Shown: positions 1 through 8,737, numbered from the stretch's first letter. The stretch is 64,000 nt of DNA from Nocardioides dongkuii (GCF_014127485.1 NZ_CP059903.1:2604001-2668000); one strand, 5' to 3'. Notes: generated by a model not told the origin, from the letters alone. Program-made: numbers and translations.

Positions 1-96
1 CCGCTGCACCGGATCACCGCCTGGGTGATGCTCGTGGTCTTCGCGATGCCGGTCGTGTTCTACGTGCTGCGGCTGGTGCGCGACCTCGGACCCTGA
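1..96 (+). CDS. C-terminal fragment of a membrane protein
   Basis: The window opens inside an open frame of 31 codons that ends in TGA. The residues are strongly hydrophobic (a stretch around WVMLVVFAMPVVFYVL), followed by a short basic-acidic tail. This fits the last transmembrane helix of an integral membrane protein. The start and the rest of the gene lie outside the window, so the family cannot be named. It converges on the copper monooxygenase-like lipoprotein gene, with only 12 bases between the two stop codons. Confidence 0.5.
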   Translation, partial: PLHRITAWVMLVVFAMPVVFYVLRLVRDLGP

Positions 97-108
97 GCGG
101 TCCGGGGG

Positions 109-1362
109 TCAGCCGAACGCGACGGACAGCATCCCGAGGCACATCTCGTCGGTCGTGCCGTCGGCCCACACGACGTACTTCTCCTGCTGGCCGGCGAACG
201 CCGGCAGCTTGTCGCGCAGCCGCTGGCTGTGGGTGCAGGTGATCTCCACGGTGTCCCCGGCGTCGAGGCCGACCGGCCCTACCGGCCGGGAGCCCTGGTC
301 GTCGAAGTCCCAGAGCGGGATGTCGAGGACGGTGCGCGCCTCGGGGGTGCCGGGGTTGGCCTCGATGTGGAGCGAGCGGCCGAGCAGGTGCATGTGGCCG
401 GCGGCGCCGATGATCGTGACCGGCTGCTGCACCCGGCGCGTGCAGGAGGTGGTCCGCGAGGCCCGGGGCTCGCCGCCGCACAGGAAGTAGAGGATGTCCG
501 CCGTGGACCCGGGTCCCTGCCCGAACCGTGCCTTGGCGTCCTCGACGGCGGCGGTGCGGTCGCACAGCGGACCGTCGTCGCGGCCCGGCCGGCACGGCAG
601 CTCGACCGGCGCCGGCATCAGGAACGTGTGCAGGGGCGTGAGGTCGGTCGAGCGAGGCATGGTGCGGATCTGGGTCGCGGAGACGTCGGACGCGGCGCCG
701 GAGAGCAGGTTGTAGTGGACCTGCATGATGATCCGGCTGCCGCGCGGCAGGTCCACGCCGTACCCGGCACGGGTCACGGCCTCGTCGCCTCCGGGCGCCC
801 AGGCACCCAGCCACGGGGCGTCGTCGACGTTGGCGAACTCCCCGGCGAGCCCGGTGCCGCCGAAGCAGGTCCAGCCCTCGTCGGCGGACTCGGCGTCCTT
901 GGCCTCCGCCTCGGCCACCTTCTCCGGAGGGACCCGGAAGAGGATCACGTGGTGGACGACGTCGGGGTCCCCGGGCAGCACGTTCGTGCCGGTGAGCCAG
1001 GAGTCGCGCTCGAGCTCGGGGTCGAGCAGGAAGCAGCGGTAGTCGTCGGTGCCGACGCCGGTCGGCGCGGACGGCGTGTACGACGCCTGCATGGTCAGCG
1101 TGCGCCGGTCCTCGCCGCGACGCAGGGGCGTCTGCCTGCCCGGCTTCGCCGCGGCGTGGGCGGAGTGGGAGCCGGTCGGGCTGGCTGACGGGCTGGTCGG
1201 GCTGGCTGACGGGCTGGTCGGGCTGGCTGACGGGCTGGCTGGGCTGGTCGTCGGGGCCGGTCGGGCGTCGCCGTCCTCGGTGCCGCCCTCGTCGGCGCCG
1301 GCGGAGCAGGCGGCCGCGAGCAGGAGCACGCCGGCTGCGGCCAGGGCCCGGAGGCGCCTCAC
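109..1362 (-). CDS. Copper type II ascorbate-dependent monooxygenase-like lipoprotein
   Basis: A 417-residue exported protein. The N-terminus has basic residues, a hydrophobic run and a Cys at residue 19 (LLLAAAC), which fits lipoprotein anchoring. A Ser/Pro/Thr linker at residues 40-63 is built from three exact SPSASPT heptads. The rest resembles the peptidylglycine hydroxylating/dopamine hydroxylase fold. All copper ligands known from that family have visible counterparts: an HH pair (VVHHV, residues 137-138), QVHYN near 222, GHMHLLG near 325 and a Met in DEMC near the C-terminus. The GTG start overlaps the stop of the upstream HIT gene by four bases, so the two are probably translationally coupled. 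The substrate is unknown. Family assignment is fairly secure; actual hydroxylase activity is inferred. Confidence 0.85.
   Translation of the reverse strand: MRRLRALAAAGVLLLAAACSAGADEGGTEDGDARPAPTTSPASPSASPTSPSASPTSPSASPTGSHSAHAAAKPGRQTPLRRGEDRRTLTMQASYTPSAPTGVGTDDYRCFLLDPELERDSWLTGTNVLPGDPDVVHHVILFRVPPEKVAEAEAKDAESADEGWTCFGGTGLAGEFANVDDAPWLGAWAPGGDEAVTRAGYGVDLPRGSRIIMQVHYNLLSGAASDVSATQIRTMPRSTDLTPLHTFLMPAPVELPCRPGRDDGPLCDRTAAVEDAKARFGQGPGSTADILYFLCGGEPRASRTTSCTRRVQQPVTIIGAAGHMHLLGRSLHIEANPGTPEARTVLDIPLWDFDDQGSRPVGPVGLDAGDTVEITCTHSQRLRDKLPAFAGQQEKYVVWADGTTDEMCLGMLSVAFG
1174..1236 (-). repeat. Three exact 21-bp tandem copies coding SPSASPT linker heptads
   Basis: A 21-base unit is repeated three times without a mismatch inside the monooxygenase-like lipoprotein gene. 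The unit length keeps the frame, so copy-number change would only lengthen or shorten the Ser/Pro/Thr spacer between the lipid anchor and the catalytic domain. Perfect identity suggests recent slippage. Confidence 0.85.
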
Positions 1363-1703
1363 CCGGGCGGCCAGGAGAGCGGCCGGCCGGCGAGCACGTG
1401 GAGGTGGGTGTGGAAGACGGTCTGCCCAGCGCCGGCTCCGGTGTTGAGGACGAGCCGGTAGTCGTCGTACCCCTCGGCGGCGGCGACCGCCGCGGCGGTC
1501 GTGACCAGCTCGGCCGAGGCCGCCGGGTCGCCGGCCGCGAGCGCGGCCGCGTCGGCGTAGTGGTCCTTCGGCACCACGAGCACGTGCAGCGGCGCCTGCG
1601 CGTTGATGTCGCGGAAGGCGACGGTGCGCTCGGTGACGCGCACGGTCTCCGCCGGGATCTCCCCGGCGACGATCCGGCAGAACAGGCAGTCGTTGTCGTT
1701 CAC
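1359..1703 (-). CDS. HIT family nucleotide hydrolase/transferase
   Basis: A 114-residue HIT (histidine triad) protein of HinT size. Visible marks are CLFCRIVAGEIPAE at the N-terminus, with a Cys pair as in zinc-carrying HIT proteins, and the catalytic HTHLHVLAG triad near residue 100. Members bind nucleotides and hydrolyse adenosine phosphoramidates or related compounds in the cytoplasm. The GTG start at 1703 is chosen because it begins just before the conserved core and has a GGGAGG element about eight bases upstream. Its stop overlaps the start of the copper monooxygenase-like gene by four bases. The physiological substrate cannot be read from sequence. Confidence 0.93.
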   Translation of the reverse strand: MNDNDCLFCRIVAGEIPAETVRVTERTVAFRDINAQAPLHVLVVPKDHYADAAALAAGDPAASAELVTTAAAVAAAEGYDDYRLVLNTGAGAGQTVFHTHLHVLAGRPLSWPPG

Positions 1704-1764
1704 AGGTGCTCCCTCCCGGGCCATGGTCCCACGGAAACCCGTCCCGGGGGCCGAGGATGGGGCC

Positions 1765-2700
1765 ATGACCACCCTTCCCCGCACCCGCGTCGCCGCGCTC
1801 GCGCTGACCGCCGCCCTCGCCGTCGCCCTGGTCGGCTGCGGCGACGACGACGAGCCGCGCGCCGAGGACCCCACGCCCGTCGGCGGCTCGCCGTCCGCAC
1901 CGCCGTCCACGTCGCCGTCCACGTCGCCGTCCACGTCGCCGTCCGGGTCGCCGTCGCCCTCCGAGGACGGGGCCACCGAGGAGACGGTCACCGTGCCGGT
2001 CTACTTCGTCGCGGACACTCCCCAGGGGTCGCGGCTGTTCCGCGAGTTCCGCCGGGTCGGGGCCGAGGACCCGCTCGAGGCGGCGGCCGCGCTGATGACC
2101 GCCGGCGACGCGCTCGACCCCGACTACCGGACGGCGTACCCCGACGGCGCGTTCGCGAGCGTCGCCCACGACCGCGAGGGGTTCCGGGTGGAGCTGGCCG
2201 ACGAGTCCTGGACGACGCCGGCCGGCCAGGACTCCTCGGAGGAGTCGGTGCTCGCGGCGCAGCAGCTGGTCCTCACGCTCCAGGGCGTGCAGCAGGAGCG
2301 CTCCCCCGTGCGGGTGTTCCTGGACGGGGCGCCGGTGACGCTCTTCGGCGTCGACACCGCCCGCGGCGTCACCGCCCGGCCGCCGCTCGAGGTGCTGGGC
2401 CTGGTCAACGTCACCGCGCCCGAGGAGGGCGCGACGGTGTCCGGCACCTTCACCGCCAGCGGGGTCGCGAGCTCCTTCGAGGCCACCGTGCCGTGGGAGG
2501 TACGGCGCGGCCGGAAGGTCGTCCTCGACGGCTTCACGACCGCCGAGGGCTGGATGGACCGGCTGTGGCCCTGGGAGGCGGAGGTCGACGTGTCCGGCCT
2601 CGCGCCCGGCGAGTACACCTTCGTCGCGATGACCGACGACCCCTCCGCCGGCGAGGGCCCCGGCCCCCACGCCGACAGCAAGACCATCACCGTCGAGTAG
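1765..2700 (+). CDS. Lipoprotein with GerMN and Gmad2 domains
   Basis: A 311-residue lipoprotein. The signal peptide ends in VALVGC (Cys 25), followed by an acidic stretch and a Ser/Pro/Thr spacer coded by 12-bp tandem repeats. The middle (about 75-180) resembles a GerMN domain (VPVYFVADTPQGSRLFREFR start). The C-terminal third (about 205-311) has the immunoglobulin-like Gmad2 pattern (VNVTAPEEGATVSGTFTASG, later FTTAEGWMDRLWPWEAEV). Such proteins sit on the outer face of the membrane in actinobacteria and have no established activity despite the name spore germination. It is read divergently from the HIT gene. Confidence 0.85.
   Translation: MTTLPRTRVAALALTAALAVALVGCGDDDEPRAEDPTPVGGSPSAPPSTSPSTSPSTSPSGSPSPSEDGATEETVTVPVYFVADTPQGSRLFREFRRVGAEDPLEAAAALMTAGDALDPDYRTAYPDGAFASVAHDREGFRVELADESWTTPAGQDSSEESVLAAQQLVLTLQGVQQERSPVRVFLDGAPVTLFGVDTARGVTARPPLEVLGLVNVTAPEEGATVSGTFTASGVASSFEATVPWEVRRGRKVVLDGFTTAEGWMDRLWPWEAEVDVSGLAPGEYTFVAMTDDPSAGEGPGPHADSKTITVE
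1903..1950 (+). repeat. 12-bp tandem repeat coding an S/T/P linker
   Basis: Three exact copies of CCGTCCACGTCG and one variant run head to tail inside the Gmad2 lipoprotein gene. They code a Pro-Ser-Thr-Ser spacer between lipid anchor and globular domains. The frame is kept whatever the copy number. Confidence 0.8.
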
Positions 2701-2708
2701 CTGTGGAG

Positions 2709-2816
2709 AACCTACGCCGAGTCGGCGTGAGTTGTACGCCGACTCGGCGTGAGTTGGCGCTCCCCGGCGTCAACTCACGCCGACTCGGCGGGGTTGTCCC
2801 CGGGTCGGCGTAGGTT
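2709..2816. repeat. Intergenic inverted-repeat element (three-armed)
   Basis: Between the Gmad2 gene and the AlkZ-like gene the word CGCCGAGTCGGCGTGAGTTG occurs at 2715-2734. It recurs with one change at 2737-2756, and as its reverse complement at 2771-2790. The outer edges also pair: AACCTACGCCG at 2709-2719 against CGGCGTAGGTT at 2806-2816. The RNA could fold into nested or alternative hairpins. The core GCCGAGTCGGC recurs at 17.4 kb. Confidence 0.85.
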
Positions 2817-2822
2817 GCGGGC

Positions 2823-3878
2823 GTGAGGCTCAGCCGGAGGCGGCTCAACCGGACGCTGCTGCAGCGCCAGCACCTGCTGGAGCGCGTCGACGCCGCGGTG
2901 GTCGACGAGGCGCGGCACCTGGTGGGGCTGCAGGCCCAGGAGAACCTGCCGCCGTACCTCTCGCTCGCCGCCCGGCTCTCCGAGCTCGACCCCGCCGACG
3001 TCACCCGCGGGCTCGAGGACCGGACCCTGGTCCGGCTGCTGACGATGCGCGGGACGATCCACCTCCTCGCGGCCGAGGACGCGCTTCCGCTACGGGCCTG
3101 GACCCAGCCGCGGATGGAGCAGGAGCTGCGCAGCAGCCAGAACGTCCGCGGCGCCGCCGACGTGGACCGCGCCGCGTTCGCCGCGGCGCTCCGCGCGGCG
3201 CTCGCCGACGGGCCGCTCGCCCAGAAGGAGCTCGCCCAGCGGCTGGCCGAGGCCTTCCCGGACCGGCCGGCCACCGCGCTCGGTCAGGTCGCGCGCCTCG
3301 CCGCGCCGCTGGCCCAGCTGCCCCCGCGCGGGTGCTGGAAGCGGTCCGGCGGCGTCGTCTACCAGTACGCCGACGCGTGGCTCGGCCGTGACGGCTGGGA
3401 CGCCGCACCCCCGGACGTCCCGGAGGTCGTGCGCCGCTACCTGCGCGCCTTCGGGCCGGCGACGGCGGCCGACGTCACCGCCTGGTCGGCGGTCACCCGG
3501 CTGGGCCCGGTGCTGGCGGCGATGACGGACCTCGTCCGGCACGAGGACGACGCCGGCCGGACCCTGTACGACGTCCCGGACGGCGAGCTCGCCGACGAGG
3601 ACGTCCCGGCGCCGGTGCGCCTGCTGGGCTGCTACGACAACGTCTGGCTCTCGCACGCGCGGCGCGACCGGGTCACCGACCCCGAGAAGCGGAACGCGTG
3701 GATGGGCGTGAACGGCGGGACCGCCAACGCGCTCTTCGTCGACGGCTGGCTCGAGGGGCTGTGGCGCGTCGAGGACGGCCGGGTGCACGTCCTGGAGACG
3801 CTGCGGCCGCTCACCCGCAGCGAGCAGTCCGGGCTCGCGTCGGAGTCGGCGCGGGTCGAACGCCTGCTGGCGCGCTAG
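2823..3878 (+). CDS. Winged-helix AlkZ/HTH_42 family protein (putative DNA glycosylase)
   Basis: A 351-residue protein with the organisation of the winged helix DNA-binding family (PF06224) that includes the DNA glycosylases AlkZ and YcaQ. The N-terminal LVGLQAQENLPPYLSLAARL contains a QxQ motif at the place where AlkZ-type enzymes carry their catalytic Gln pair. LLTMRGTIHLL follows about 40 residues later, and the tail LEGLWRVEDGRVHVL matches the usual C-terminal strand region. AlkZ proteins unhook crosslinked or alkylated bases; whether this paralogue is an enzyme is inferred from the QxQ only. The GTG start directly follows the intergenic repeat. The gene overlaps rsmE tail to tail by four bases. 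Confidence 0.8.
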   Translation: MRLSRRRLNRTLLQRQHLLERVDAAVVDEARHLVGLQAQENLPPYLSLAARLSELDPADVTRGLEDRTLVRLLTMRGTIHLLAAEDALPLRAWTQPRMEQELRSSQNVRGAADVDRAAFAAALRAALADGPLAQKELAQRLAEAFPDRPATALGQVARLAAPLAQLPPRGCWKRSGGVVYQYADAWLGRDGWDAAPPDVPEVVRRYLRAFGPATAADVTAWSAVTRLGPVLAAMTDLVRHEDDAGRTLYDVPDGELADEDVPAPVRLLGCYDNVWLSHARRDRVTDPEKRNAWMGVNGGTANALFVDGWLEGLWRVEDGRVHVLETLRPLTRSEQSGLASESARVERLLAR

Positions 3879-4624
3879 TCCGGGGCGCCCCAGCGCGGGG
3901 TCCGGGAGAGCAGCGCGGCGACCGCGGCGACGCCGGCGGTCGACGTACGCAGCACCTCGCCGCCGAGCCGCACCGACGCGGCGCCCGCGGCCACGAACGC
4001 CGCGACCTCCTCCTTGGTCAGGCCCCCCTCGGGACCGACGACGACCAGCACCGTCCCGGAGGCGGGCACGTCGAGCGACGCCAGCGGGAGGGTGGCGTCC
4101 TCGTGCAGCACCACGGCGAGCGACGCCGCCTCGACCAGCGCGACCACCTCGGCGGTGCTCGCCAGCGGCGCGACCTCCGGGAACCACGACCGGCGGGCCT
4201 GCTTCGCCGCCTCACGGGCCGTCGCCCGCCACCGGCCGAGGGCCTTCTCGGCCCGCTCGCCCTTCCAGACCGCGACGCTGCGGGACGCGGCCCACGGCAC
4301 GACCTGGGCCGCGCCCACCTCGGTCAGCACCTCGACCGCGAGCTCGCCGCGGTCGCCCTTGGGCAGCGCCTGGACGACGGTGACCACCGGCTCCGGGGCG
4401 GGTACGACGTCCACCGACGTCGCGGTCACCGCGAAGACCCGCTTGCCGGTGGAGCTCACCTCGCCGACCACCGAGGTGCCGGCGCCGTCGGTGAGCACGA
4501 CCGACTCCCCCACCCGCAGCCGGCGTACGGCGACCGCGTGGTGCGCCTCGTCGCCCTCGACCGTCACCGGGGCGCCGACCGAGACCCCCGCGAGCGACGG
4601 GACGAGGTGGACCGGCAGCGACAT
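3875..4624 (-). CDS. rsmE: 16S rRNA (uracil-1498-N3)-methyltransferase
   Basis: A 249-residue SPOUT methyltransferase that methylates N3 of U1498 in 16S rRNA using SAM. The N-terminal PUA-like part contains GDEAHHAVAVRRLRVGE. The C-terminal knot holds VVGPEGGLTKEE and LGGEVLRTSTA, the SAM-binding signature of RsmE. Length is typical. It is the last gene of the hrcA-dnaJ-rsmE series, seven bases after the dnaJ stop, and converges on the AlkZ-like gene. Confidence 0.96.
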   Translation of the reverse strand: MSLPVHLVPSLAGVSVGAPVTVEGDEAHHAVAVRRLRVGESVVLTDGAGTSVVGEVSSTGKRVFAVTATSVDVVPAPEPVVTVVQALPKGDRGELAVEVLTEVGAAQVVPWAASRSVAVWKGERAEKALGRWRATAREAAKQARRSWFPEVAPLASTAEVVALVEAASLAVVLHEDATLPLASLDVPASGTVLVVVGPEGGLTKEEVAAFVAAGAASVRLGGEVLRTSTAGVAAVAALLSRTPRWGAPD

Positions 4625-4631
4625 CGGTGGC

Positions 4632-5810
4632 TCAGTGCTGGTTGAACGCGTCGCGCAGCCGGCCGAAGACCGACTTCGAGCCCGGCTTCACCTGCCCGGT
4701 CGGGTCCTCCTCGCCACGGATCGCGGCCAGCTCGCGCAGCAGCTCCTCCTGGCGGGCGTCGAGCCGGGTCGGCGTCTCGACGGCGATCGTGACGATCAGG
4801 TCGCCGCGCCCACCGCGCAGGCCGGGTACGCCGCGGCCGCGCAGCACCTGCTGCGTGCCGGACTGGGTGCCGGGCCGCACCTCGAGCTCGAAGGAGGTCT
4901 CCACCCCCGAGTCGGCGCCCTGCTCGACGTCCGCCTCCAGGGTGGGCAGCGTGAACGTCGTGCCCAGCGCGGCGGCCGACATCGGCACGGTGACCGTGCA
5001 GTGCAGGTCGTTGCCCTGCCGGGTGAACGTCTCGTGGGGCGCGACGTGGATCTCGACGTACAGGTCGCCCGCCGGCCCGCCGCCGGGACCGACCTCGCCC
5101 TGCTCGGCGAGCTGCACGCGGGTGCCGTTGTCGACGCCGGCGGGGATCTTCACGGTCAGCGCGCGGCGCGACCGGACCCGGCCGTCGCCGGAGCACTCGC
5201 GGCACGGCTCCGGGATGATCGTGCCGAAGCCGCGGCAGGCCGCGCAGGGGCGCAGGGTGCGAATCTCGCCGAGGAACGAGCGCTGCACGTGGGCGACCTC
5301 GCCCTGGCCCCGGCAGGTCTCGCACGGCACGGCGTGCGTGCCCGGCGCCGCGCCCTCACCGTGGCAGGTGCTGCACTGGACGGCCGTGTCGACGTTGAGC
5401 TCGCGGGTGACGCCGAACGCCGCCTCCGCCAGCTCGATCTCGAGCCGGATCAGCGCGTCCTGGCCGCGGCGCGACCGGGACCGCGGGCCGCGGCCGCCGG
5501 GACCGCCCGCGCCGCCCGGGCCCTGGCCGCCGAAGAACGCGTCCATGATGTCGGTGAACGAGAACCCGGGGCCCTGGCCGAACCCGCCGGCCCCGCCGAA
5601 CGGGTCGCCGCCGCGGTCGTACGCCGCCCGCTTCTGCGGGTCGGAGAGCACCTCGTAGGCCCGGGTGACCTCCTTGAACCGCTCCTGGGTCTCGGGGTCG
5701 GGGTTCACGTCGGGGTGCAGCTGACGGGCGAGACGCCGGTAGGCCTTCTTGATGGCGTCGGCGTCCGCGTCGCGGGCGACACCGAGAAGCTCGTACGGGT
5801 CCTGGCTCAC
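4632..5810 (-). CDS. dnaJ: Chaperone protein DnaJ (HrcA-linked paralogue)
   Basis: A 392-residue type I Hsp40 co-chaperone that delivers clients to DnaK and stimulates its ATPase. The J domain (residues 1-65) has the HPD tripeptide in [11 protein letters not shown] Gly-rich segment follows (about 70-110), then four CxxCxGxG zinc repeats ([32 protein letters not shown]) and the client-binding C-terminal beta domains. The GTG start at 5810 is supported by a GAAGGAA element just upstream. This is the hrcA-adjacent DnaJ typical of actinobacteria, so control by the CIRCE operator in front of hrcA is expected. Confidence 0.97.
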   Translation of the reverse strand: MSQDPYELLGVARDADADAIKKAYRRLARQLHPDVNPDPETQERFKEVTRAYEVLSDPQKRAAYDRGGDPFGGAGGFGQGPGFSFTDIMDAFFGGQGPGGAGGPGGRGPRSRSRRGQDALIRLEIELAEAAFGVTRELNVDTAVQCSTCHGEGAAPGTHAVPCETCRGQGEVAHVQRSFLGEIRTLRPCAACRGFGTIIPEPCRECSGDGRVRSRRALTVKIPAGVDNGTRVQLAEQGEVGPGGGPAGDLYVEIHVAPHETFTRQGNDLHCTVTVPMSAAALGTTFTLPTLEADVEQGADSGVETSFELEVRPGTQSGTQQVLRGRGVPGLRGGRGDLIVTIAVETPTRLDARQEELLRELAAIRGEEDPTGQVKPGSKSVFGRLRDAFNQH

Positions 5811-5880
5811 GTGGGGTTCCTTCTGTGGTCCTGAGTCTGTGGTGCTGAGTCTGTGGGTCGGGGCGGGACGCTGGCGGGGC

Positions 5881-6939
5881 TCAGCCCTCGTCGAGGATCC
5901 GGGAGACGTAGCGGGCGACCGCGCGCACCGCCGCCATCGTGCCGGGGTAGTCCATGCGGGTGGGGCCCACGATGCCCAGGGTGGCCAGCGCCTGGTCGCG
6001 CGGGCCGTACCCGGTGGCGACCACGCTGGTCGAGGCGAACTGCTCGTAGGGCCCCTCGGCGCCGATCCGCACCGTGACCGCTCCGCCGGTGCTGGCCTCA
6101 CCGAGCAGCTTGAGCAGCACCACGTGCTCCTCGAGCGCCTCGAGCAGCGGCCGGACCGCGGAGTCGAACGAGTCGCCGTACCGCGCGAGGTTGGCGGCCC
6201 CGCCGACGGCGATCCGCTCGTCGGAGCGGTGGTCGACCATCGCCTCCACCAGCGTGTCCACGACCGCGGCGGTGACGCCACCGTCGTCCCTGCCGTCCTG
6301 GGGGCCGTCGCCGGCGGCGTCGCCGGCCGTCGGCTCGGGCACCATGGCGCGCAGCGCGGTGGCGGCGTCGGCGATCACCTGACCGGTGGCGGCGCGGTTG
6401 ACCCGGGCGCGCAGCCCGGCGAGGTCGTCGTCGGTCAGGTCGCGACCGAGCTCGACGACCCGCTGCTCGACCCGTCCGGTGCTGAGGATCAGCACCGCGA
6501 GCAGCCGGGCGGGGGCCAGGGGCACGAGCTCGACGTGGCGGACCGTGGAGCGGGAGAGCGTGGGGTACTGCACGACCGCCACCTGGCGGGTCAGCTGGGA
6601 GAGCACCCGCACCGAGCGCTGGACCACGTCGTCGAGGTCGACGGCGCCGTCGAGGAACGTCGAGATCGCGCGCCGCTCGGCGGTGCTCATCGGCTTGACG
6701 GTGCTGAGCCGGTCCACGAAGAGCCGGTAGCCCTTGTCGGTGGGGACCCGGCCCGCGCTGGTGTGCGGCTGGGTGATGTAGCCCTCGTCCTCGAGCGCGG
6801 CCATGTCGTTGCGGACGGTGGCCGGGGAGACCCCGAGCCGGTGGCGCTCGACCAGCGCGCGGGAGCCCACCGGCTCCTCGGTCGCGACGTAGTCCTCGAC
6901 GATGGCCCGCAGGACCGCGAGCCGACGTTCCTCCTGCAT
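5881..6939 (-). CDS. hrcA: Heat-inducible transcription repressor HrcA
   Basis: A 352-residue repressor of class I heat-shock genes that binds CIRCE. The N-terminal winged helix has [31 protein letters not shown] sequence and the recognition part [19 protein letters not shown]. The GAF-like dimerisation region runs from about 100 to the end, with LLKLLGEAS and [12 protein letters not shown] near the C-terminus. ATG 6939 is preferred over upstream in-frame codons because it matches the family N-terminus. A perfect CIRCE lies 33 bases upstream, implying autoregulation of hrcA-dnaJ-rsmE. Confidence 0.97.
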   Translation of the reverse strand: MQEERRLAVLRAIVEDYVATEEPVGSRALVERHRLGVSPATVRNDMAALEDEGYITQPHTSAGRVPTDKGYRLFVDRLSTVKPMSTAERRAISTFLDGAVDLDDVVQRSVRVLSQLTRQVAVVQYPTLSRSTVRHVELVPLAPARLLAVLILSTGRVEQRVVELGRDLTDDDLAGLRARVNRAATGQVIADAATALRAMVPEPTAGDAAGDGPQDGRDDGGVTAAVVDTLVEAMVDHRSDERIAVGGAANLARYGDSFDSAVRPLLEALEEHVVLLKLLGEASTGGAVTVRIGAEGPYEQFASTSVVATGYGPRDQALATLGIVGPTRMDYPGTMAAVRAVARYVSRILDEG

Positions 6940-6971
6940 CCCGCCTCCTCGTCGCCGGTGCGAGCGGCCTT

Positions 6972-6998
6972 TTGGCACTCGCGCGTCTGGAGTGCCAA
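6972..6998 (-). promoter_or_regulatory. CIRCE operator for HrcA
   Basis: The arms TTGGCACTC and GAGTGCCAA are perfect inverted repeats separated by exactly nine bases. This matches the CIRCE consensus (TTAGCACTC-N9-GAGTGCTAA) with one change per arm that is mutually compensating. It lies upstream of hrcA, and also about 65 bases upstream of the iron box for the divergent gene. Confidence 0.95.
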
Positions 6999-7061
6999 TG
7001 CTACAAGGCGGGACCGGTGTACGCGGCGTGCCAGTGGACACACCTTCCCCTCGGGACGGAC

Positions 7062-7080
7062 AAAGGTTAGGCTTGCCTTG
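7062..7080 (+). promoter_or_regulatory. Putative iron box (IdeR/DmdR type) before DUF2470 gene
   Basis: The segment agrees at 13 of 19 positions with the actinobacterial DtxR-family consensus (TTAGGTTAGGCTAACCTAA), including an unbroken AGGTTAGGCT core and the CCT of the other arm. It lies 24 bases before the ATG of a DUF2470 gene, a domain tied to haem handling. Iron-dependent repression is inferred. Confidence 0.6.
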
Positions 7081-7103
7081 CTGAACGCGACCTGGAGGCG
7101 TGC

Positions 7104-7823
7104 ATGACGGTGGACCGCACCAATCGACCCCTGCTCGACCCGGCGGAGCACGTCGCCCTCGCCCGCAGCATCCTGTCCTGCCCGGCCTCGGTCGGCCTGG
7201 TCGTGGACGGGTGCCCGGACGCCGTCCTCGACGACACCGTCGGGATGCAGGACGCGGGCGGCACCCCGACGTTCTCGTGCCCGGCGGACAGCCCGCTGGC
7301 GGCAGCCGGCCAGGAGCGGCGCAACGTCCTGCTCACCCTGCGCAGCGGGCTCGGCGAGCCGGGCTCGCCCGAGCGGGACCACCGGCTCACGCTGGCCGGC
7401 CAGCTGCGCGCCCACGCGGCGGAGGCGTGCGCCTGCTGCGACGCGTCCCGGGTGCGGGTCACCCTCGAGGTGGACCTCACGCTGCTCGGGACCGAGACCG
7501 GCGAGGCCTCGGTGCGGGTCCCCTCCGACGCCCTCCGCTCCCCCGTGCACCACCTGAACCGCGGCTACCTCCAGCGCTCCGCCGAGCACGCCGGCACCAG
7601 CCATCAGGACGAGCTGCGGCACGCGGTCGCGACGGCCACCGGGACGCCGCTGCCCGACGTGCTGGGCGTGACCCTGCGCGACCTGACGACCACCGGCGTG
7701 CACGTGCACTGGGTCGACGTGGACGGCGGGCACGTCGCCCGGGTCGAGTTCCCCCGCGCCGCGCGCACCCCCGCCGAGCTCGGCGAGCTGCTGCGCCGCG
7801 AGCTGCACTCCGGGCTCCGCTGA
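7104..7823 (+). CDS. DUF2470 domain protein, probably haem or iron linked
   Basis: A 239-residue cytoplasmic protein. The C-terminal third (about 150-235: [34 protein letters not shown], then [24 protein letters not shown]) has the pattern of DUF2470, the domain found next to haem-degrading HugZ-like folds. The N-terminal half carries several Cys (SCPAS, ACACC) but no motif I can name. ATG 7104 has GGAGG five bases upstream. The iron box just upstream supports an iron-responsive role; the activity is unknown. Confidence 0.75.
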   Translation: MTVDRTNRPLLDPAEHVALARSILSCPASVGLVVDGCPDAVLDDTVGMQDAGGTPTFSCPADSPLAAAGQERRNVLLTLRSGLGEPGSPERDHRLTLAGQLRAHAAEACACCDASRVRVTLEVDLTLLGTETGEASVRVPSDALRSPVHHLNRGYLQRSAEHAGTSHQDELRHAVATATGTPLPDVLGVTLRDLTTTGVHVHWVDVDGGHVARVEFPRAARTPAELGELLRRELHSGLR

Positions 7824-7858
7824 CACCGGCGACAGGTCCTCCCGGCTAGCCTGCCGGG

Positions 7859-8719
7859 ATGCCGTTCACGGAGGTCGCCGACCGGGTCTGGGTCGCGCGC
7901 TACGCGTGGTTCGACGTCAACGTCAGCCTGGTCGGCGGTGCCGACGGCGTGCTGCTCGTCGACACGACCGCCTCCGCCGTCGCCGCCCGCGAGGTCGTGG
8001 AGGACGTACGCCGGCTCGGGGTCGGCCCGGTCCTGGGCATCGTGAACACCCACGAGCACTTCGACCACACCTTCGGCAACGGCACCCTGCGCACGGCGTA
8101 CGGCGCGGTCCCGATCCACGCCCACGAGACCGCGGCGGAGCGGACCGTCGAGGCCGGCGAGCGCGCCAAGGCGCTGTACGACGCCGACCCGGAGGACCCC
8201 CGCGGCGACGAGGTGCGCGCGACCGAGGTGGTCCCGGCGGACCACACGTTCTCCTCCGCGGTCGCGCTCGACCTGGGCGACCGGCAGGTCGAGCTGGTGC
8301 ACCCCGGGCGCGGGCACACCGGCGGCGACCTGGTCCTGCGCGTGCCGGACGCCGACGTCCTGCTCGCCGGCGACCTGGTCGAGGAGTCGATGCTCACCGA
8401 CGGCGTCCCGGGCTTCGGGTCCGACTGCTACCCCTTGGAGTGGCCGTGGAGCCTCGACATCGTCCTCGGGCTGACCACGTCCGCGAGCGTGGTGGTCCCG
8501 GGCCACGGGGCGCCGGTCGACCGCGCCTTCGTGGAGGAGCAGCGCAACGCGATCGGCGTGGTCGCCGAGACGATCCGCGACCTGGCCGCCCGCGGGGTGC
8601 CGGCCGCCCAGGCGCTCGAGGCCACCGAGTGGCCCTACCCGCGCGAGCGGCTGGTGGACGCCGTACGCCGGGGGTACGAGCACCTGCCCCGCGGCCAGCG
8701 ACGCCTGCCTCTCGTCTGA
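7859..8719 (+). CDS. MBL-fold metallo-hydrolase
   Basis: A 286-residue metallo-beta-lactamase-fold enzyme. The metal-binding THEHFDHTFGN (HxHxDH) lies near residue 62. Further ligands are in PGRGHTGGD (His), LLAGDLVEE (Asp) and VVPGHG (His), so a full binuclear metal site is present. The family covers thioesterases, lactonases, glyoxalase II-like and cyclase enzymes, so the substrate is not predictable. It follows the DUF2470 gene by 35 bases. Confidence 0.9.
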   Translation: MPFTEVADRVWVARYAWFDVNVSLVGGADGVLLVDTTASAVAAREVVEDVRRLGVGPVLGIVNTHEHFDHTFGNGTLRTAYGAVPIHAHETAAERTVEAGERAKALYDADPEDPRGDEVRATEVVPADHTFSSAVALDLGDRQVELVHPGRGHTGGDLVLRVPDADVLLAGDLVEESMLTDGVPGFGSDCYPLEWPWSLDIVLGLTTSASVVVPGHGAPVDRAFVEEQRNAIGVVAETIRDLAARGVPAAQALEATEWPYPRERLVDAVRRGYEHLPRGQRRLPLV

Positions 8720-8737
8720 GCGGGTACCTGCTCGCCC

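Noticed and set aside
109..2670. Very long minus-strand open frame covering the copper monooxygenase region and beyond
   Set aside because: Only the part below 1362 has family motifs, signal peptide and lipobox. The upstream part is antisense to the HIT and Gmad2 genes and has the Arg/Gly/Ala composition of GC-rich shadow frames.
7100..7849. Alternative Arg/Pro-rich plus-strand frame over the DUF2470 gene
   Set aside because: It is an out-of-frame shadow: the DUF2470 frame has the conserved domain, the ribosome binding site and normal third-position GC bias.
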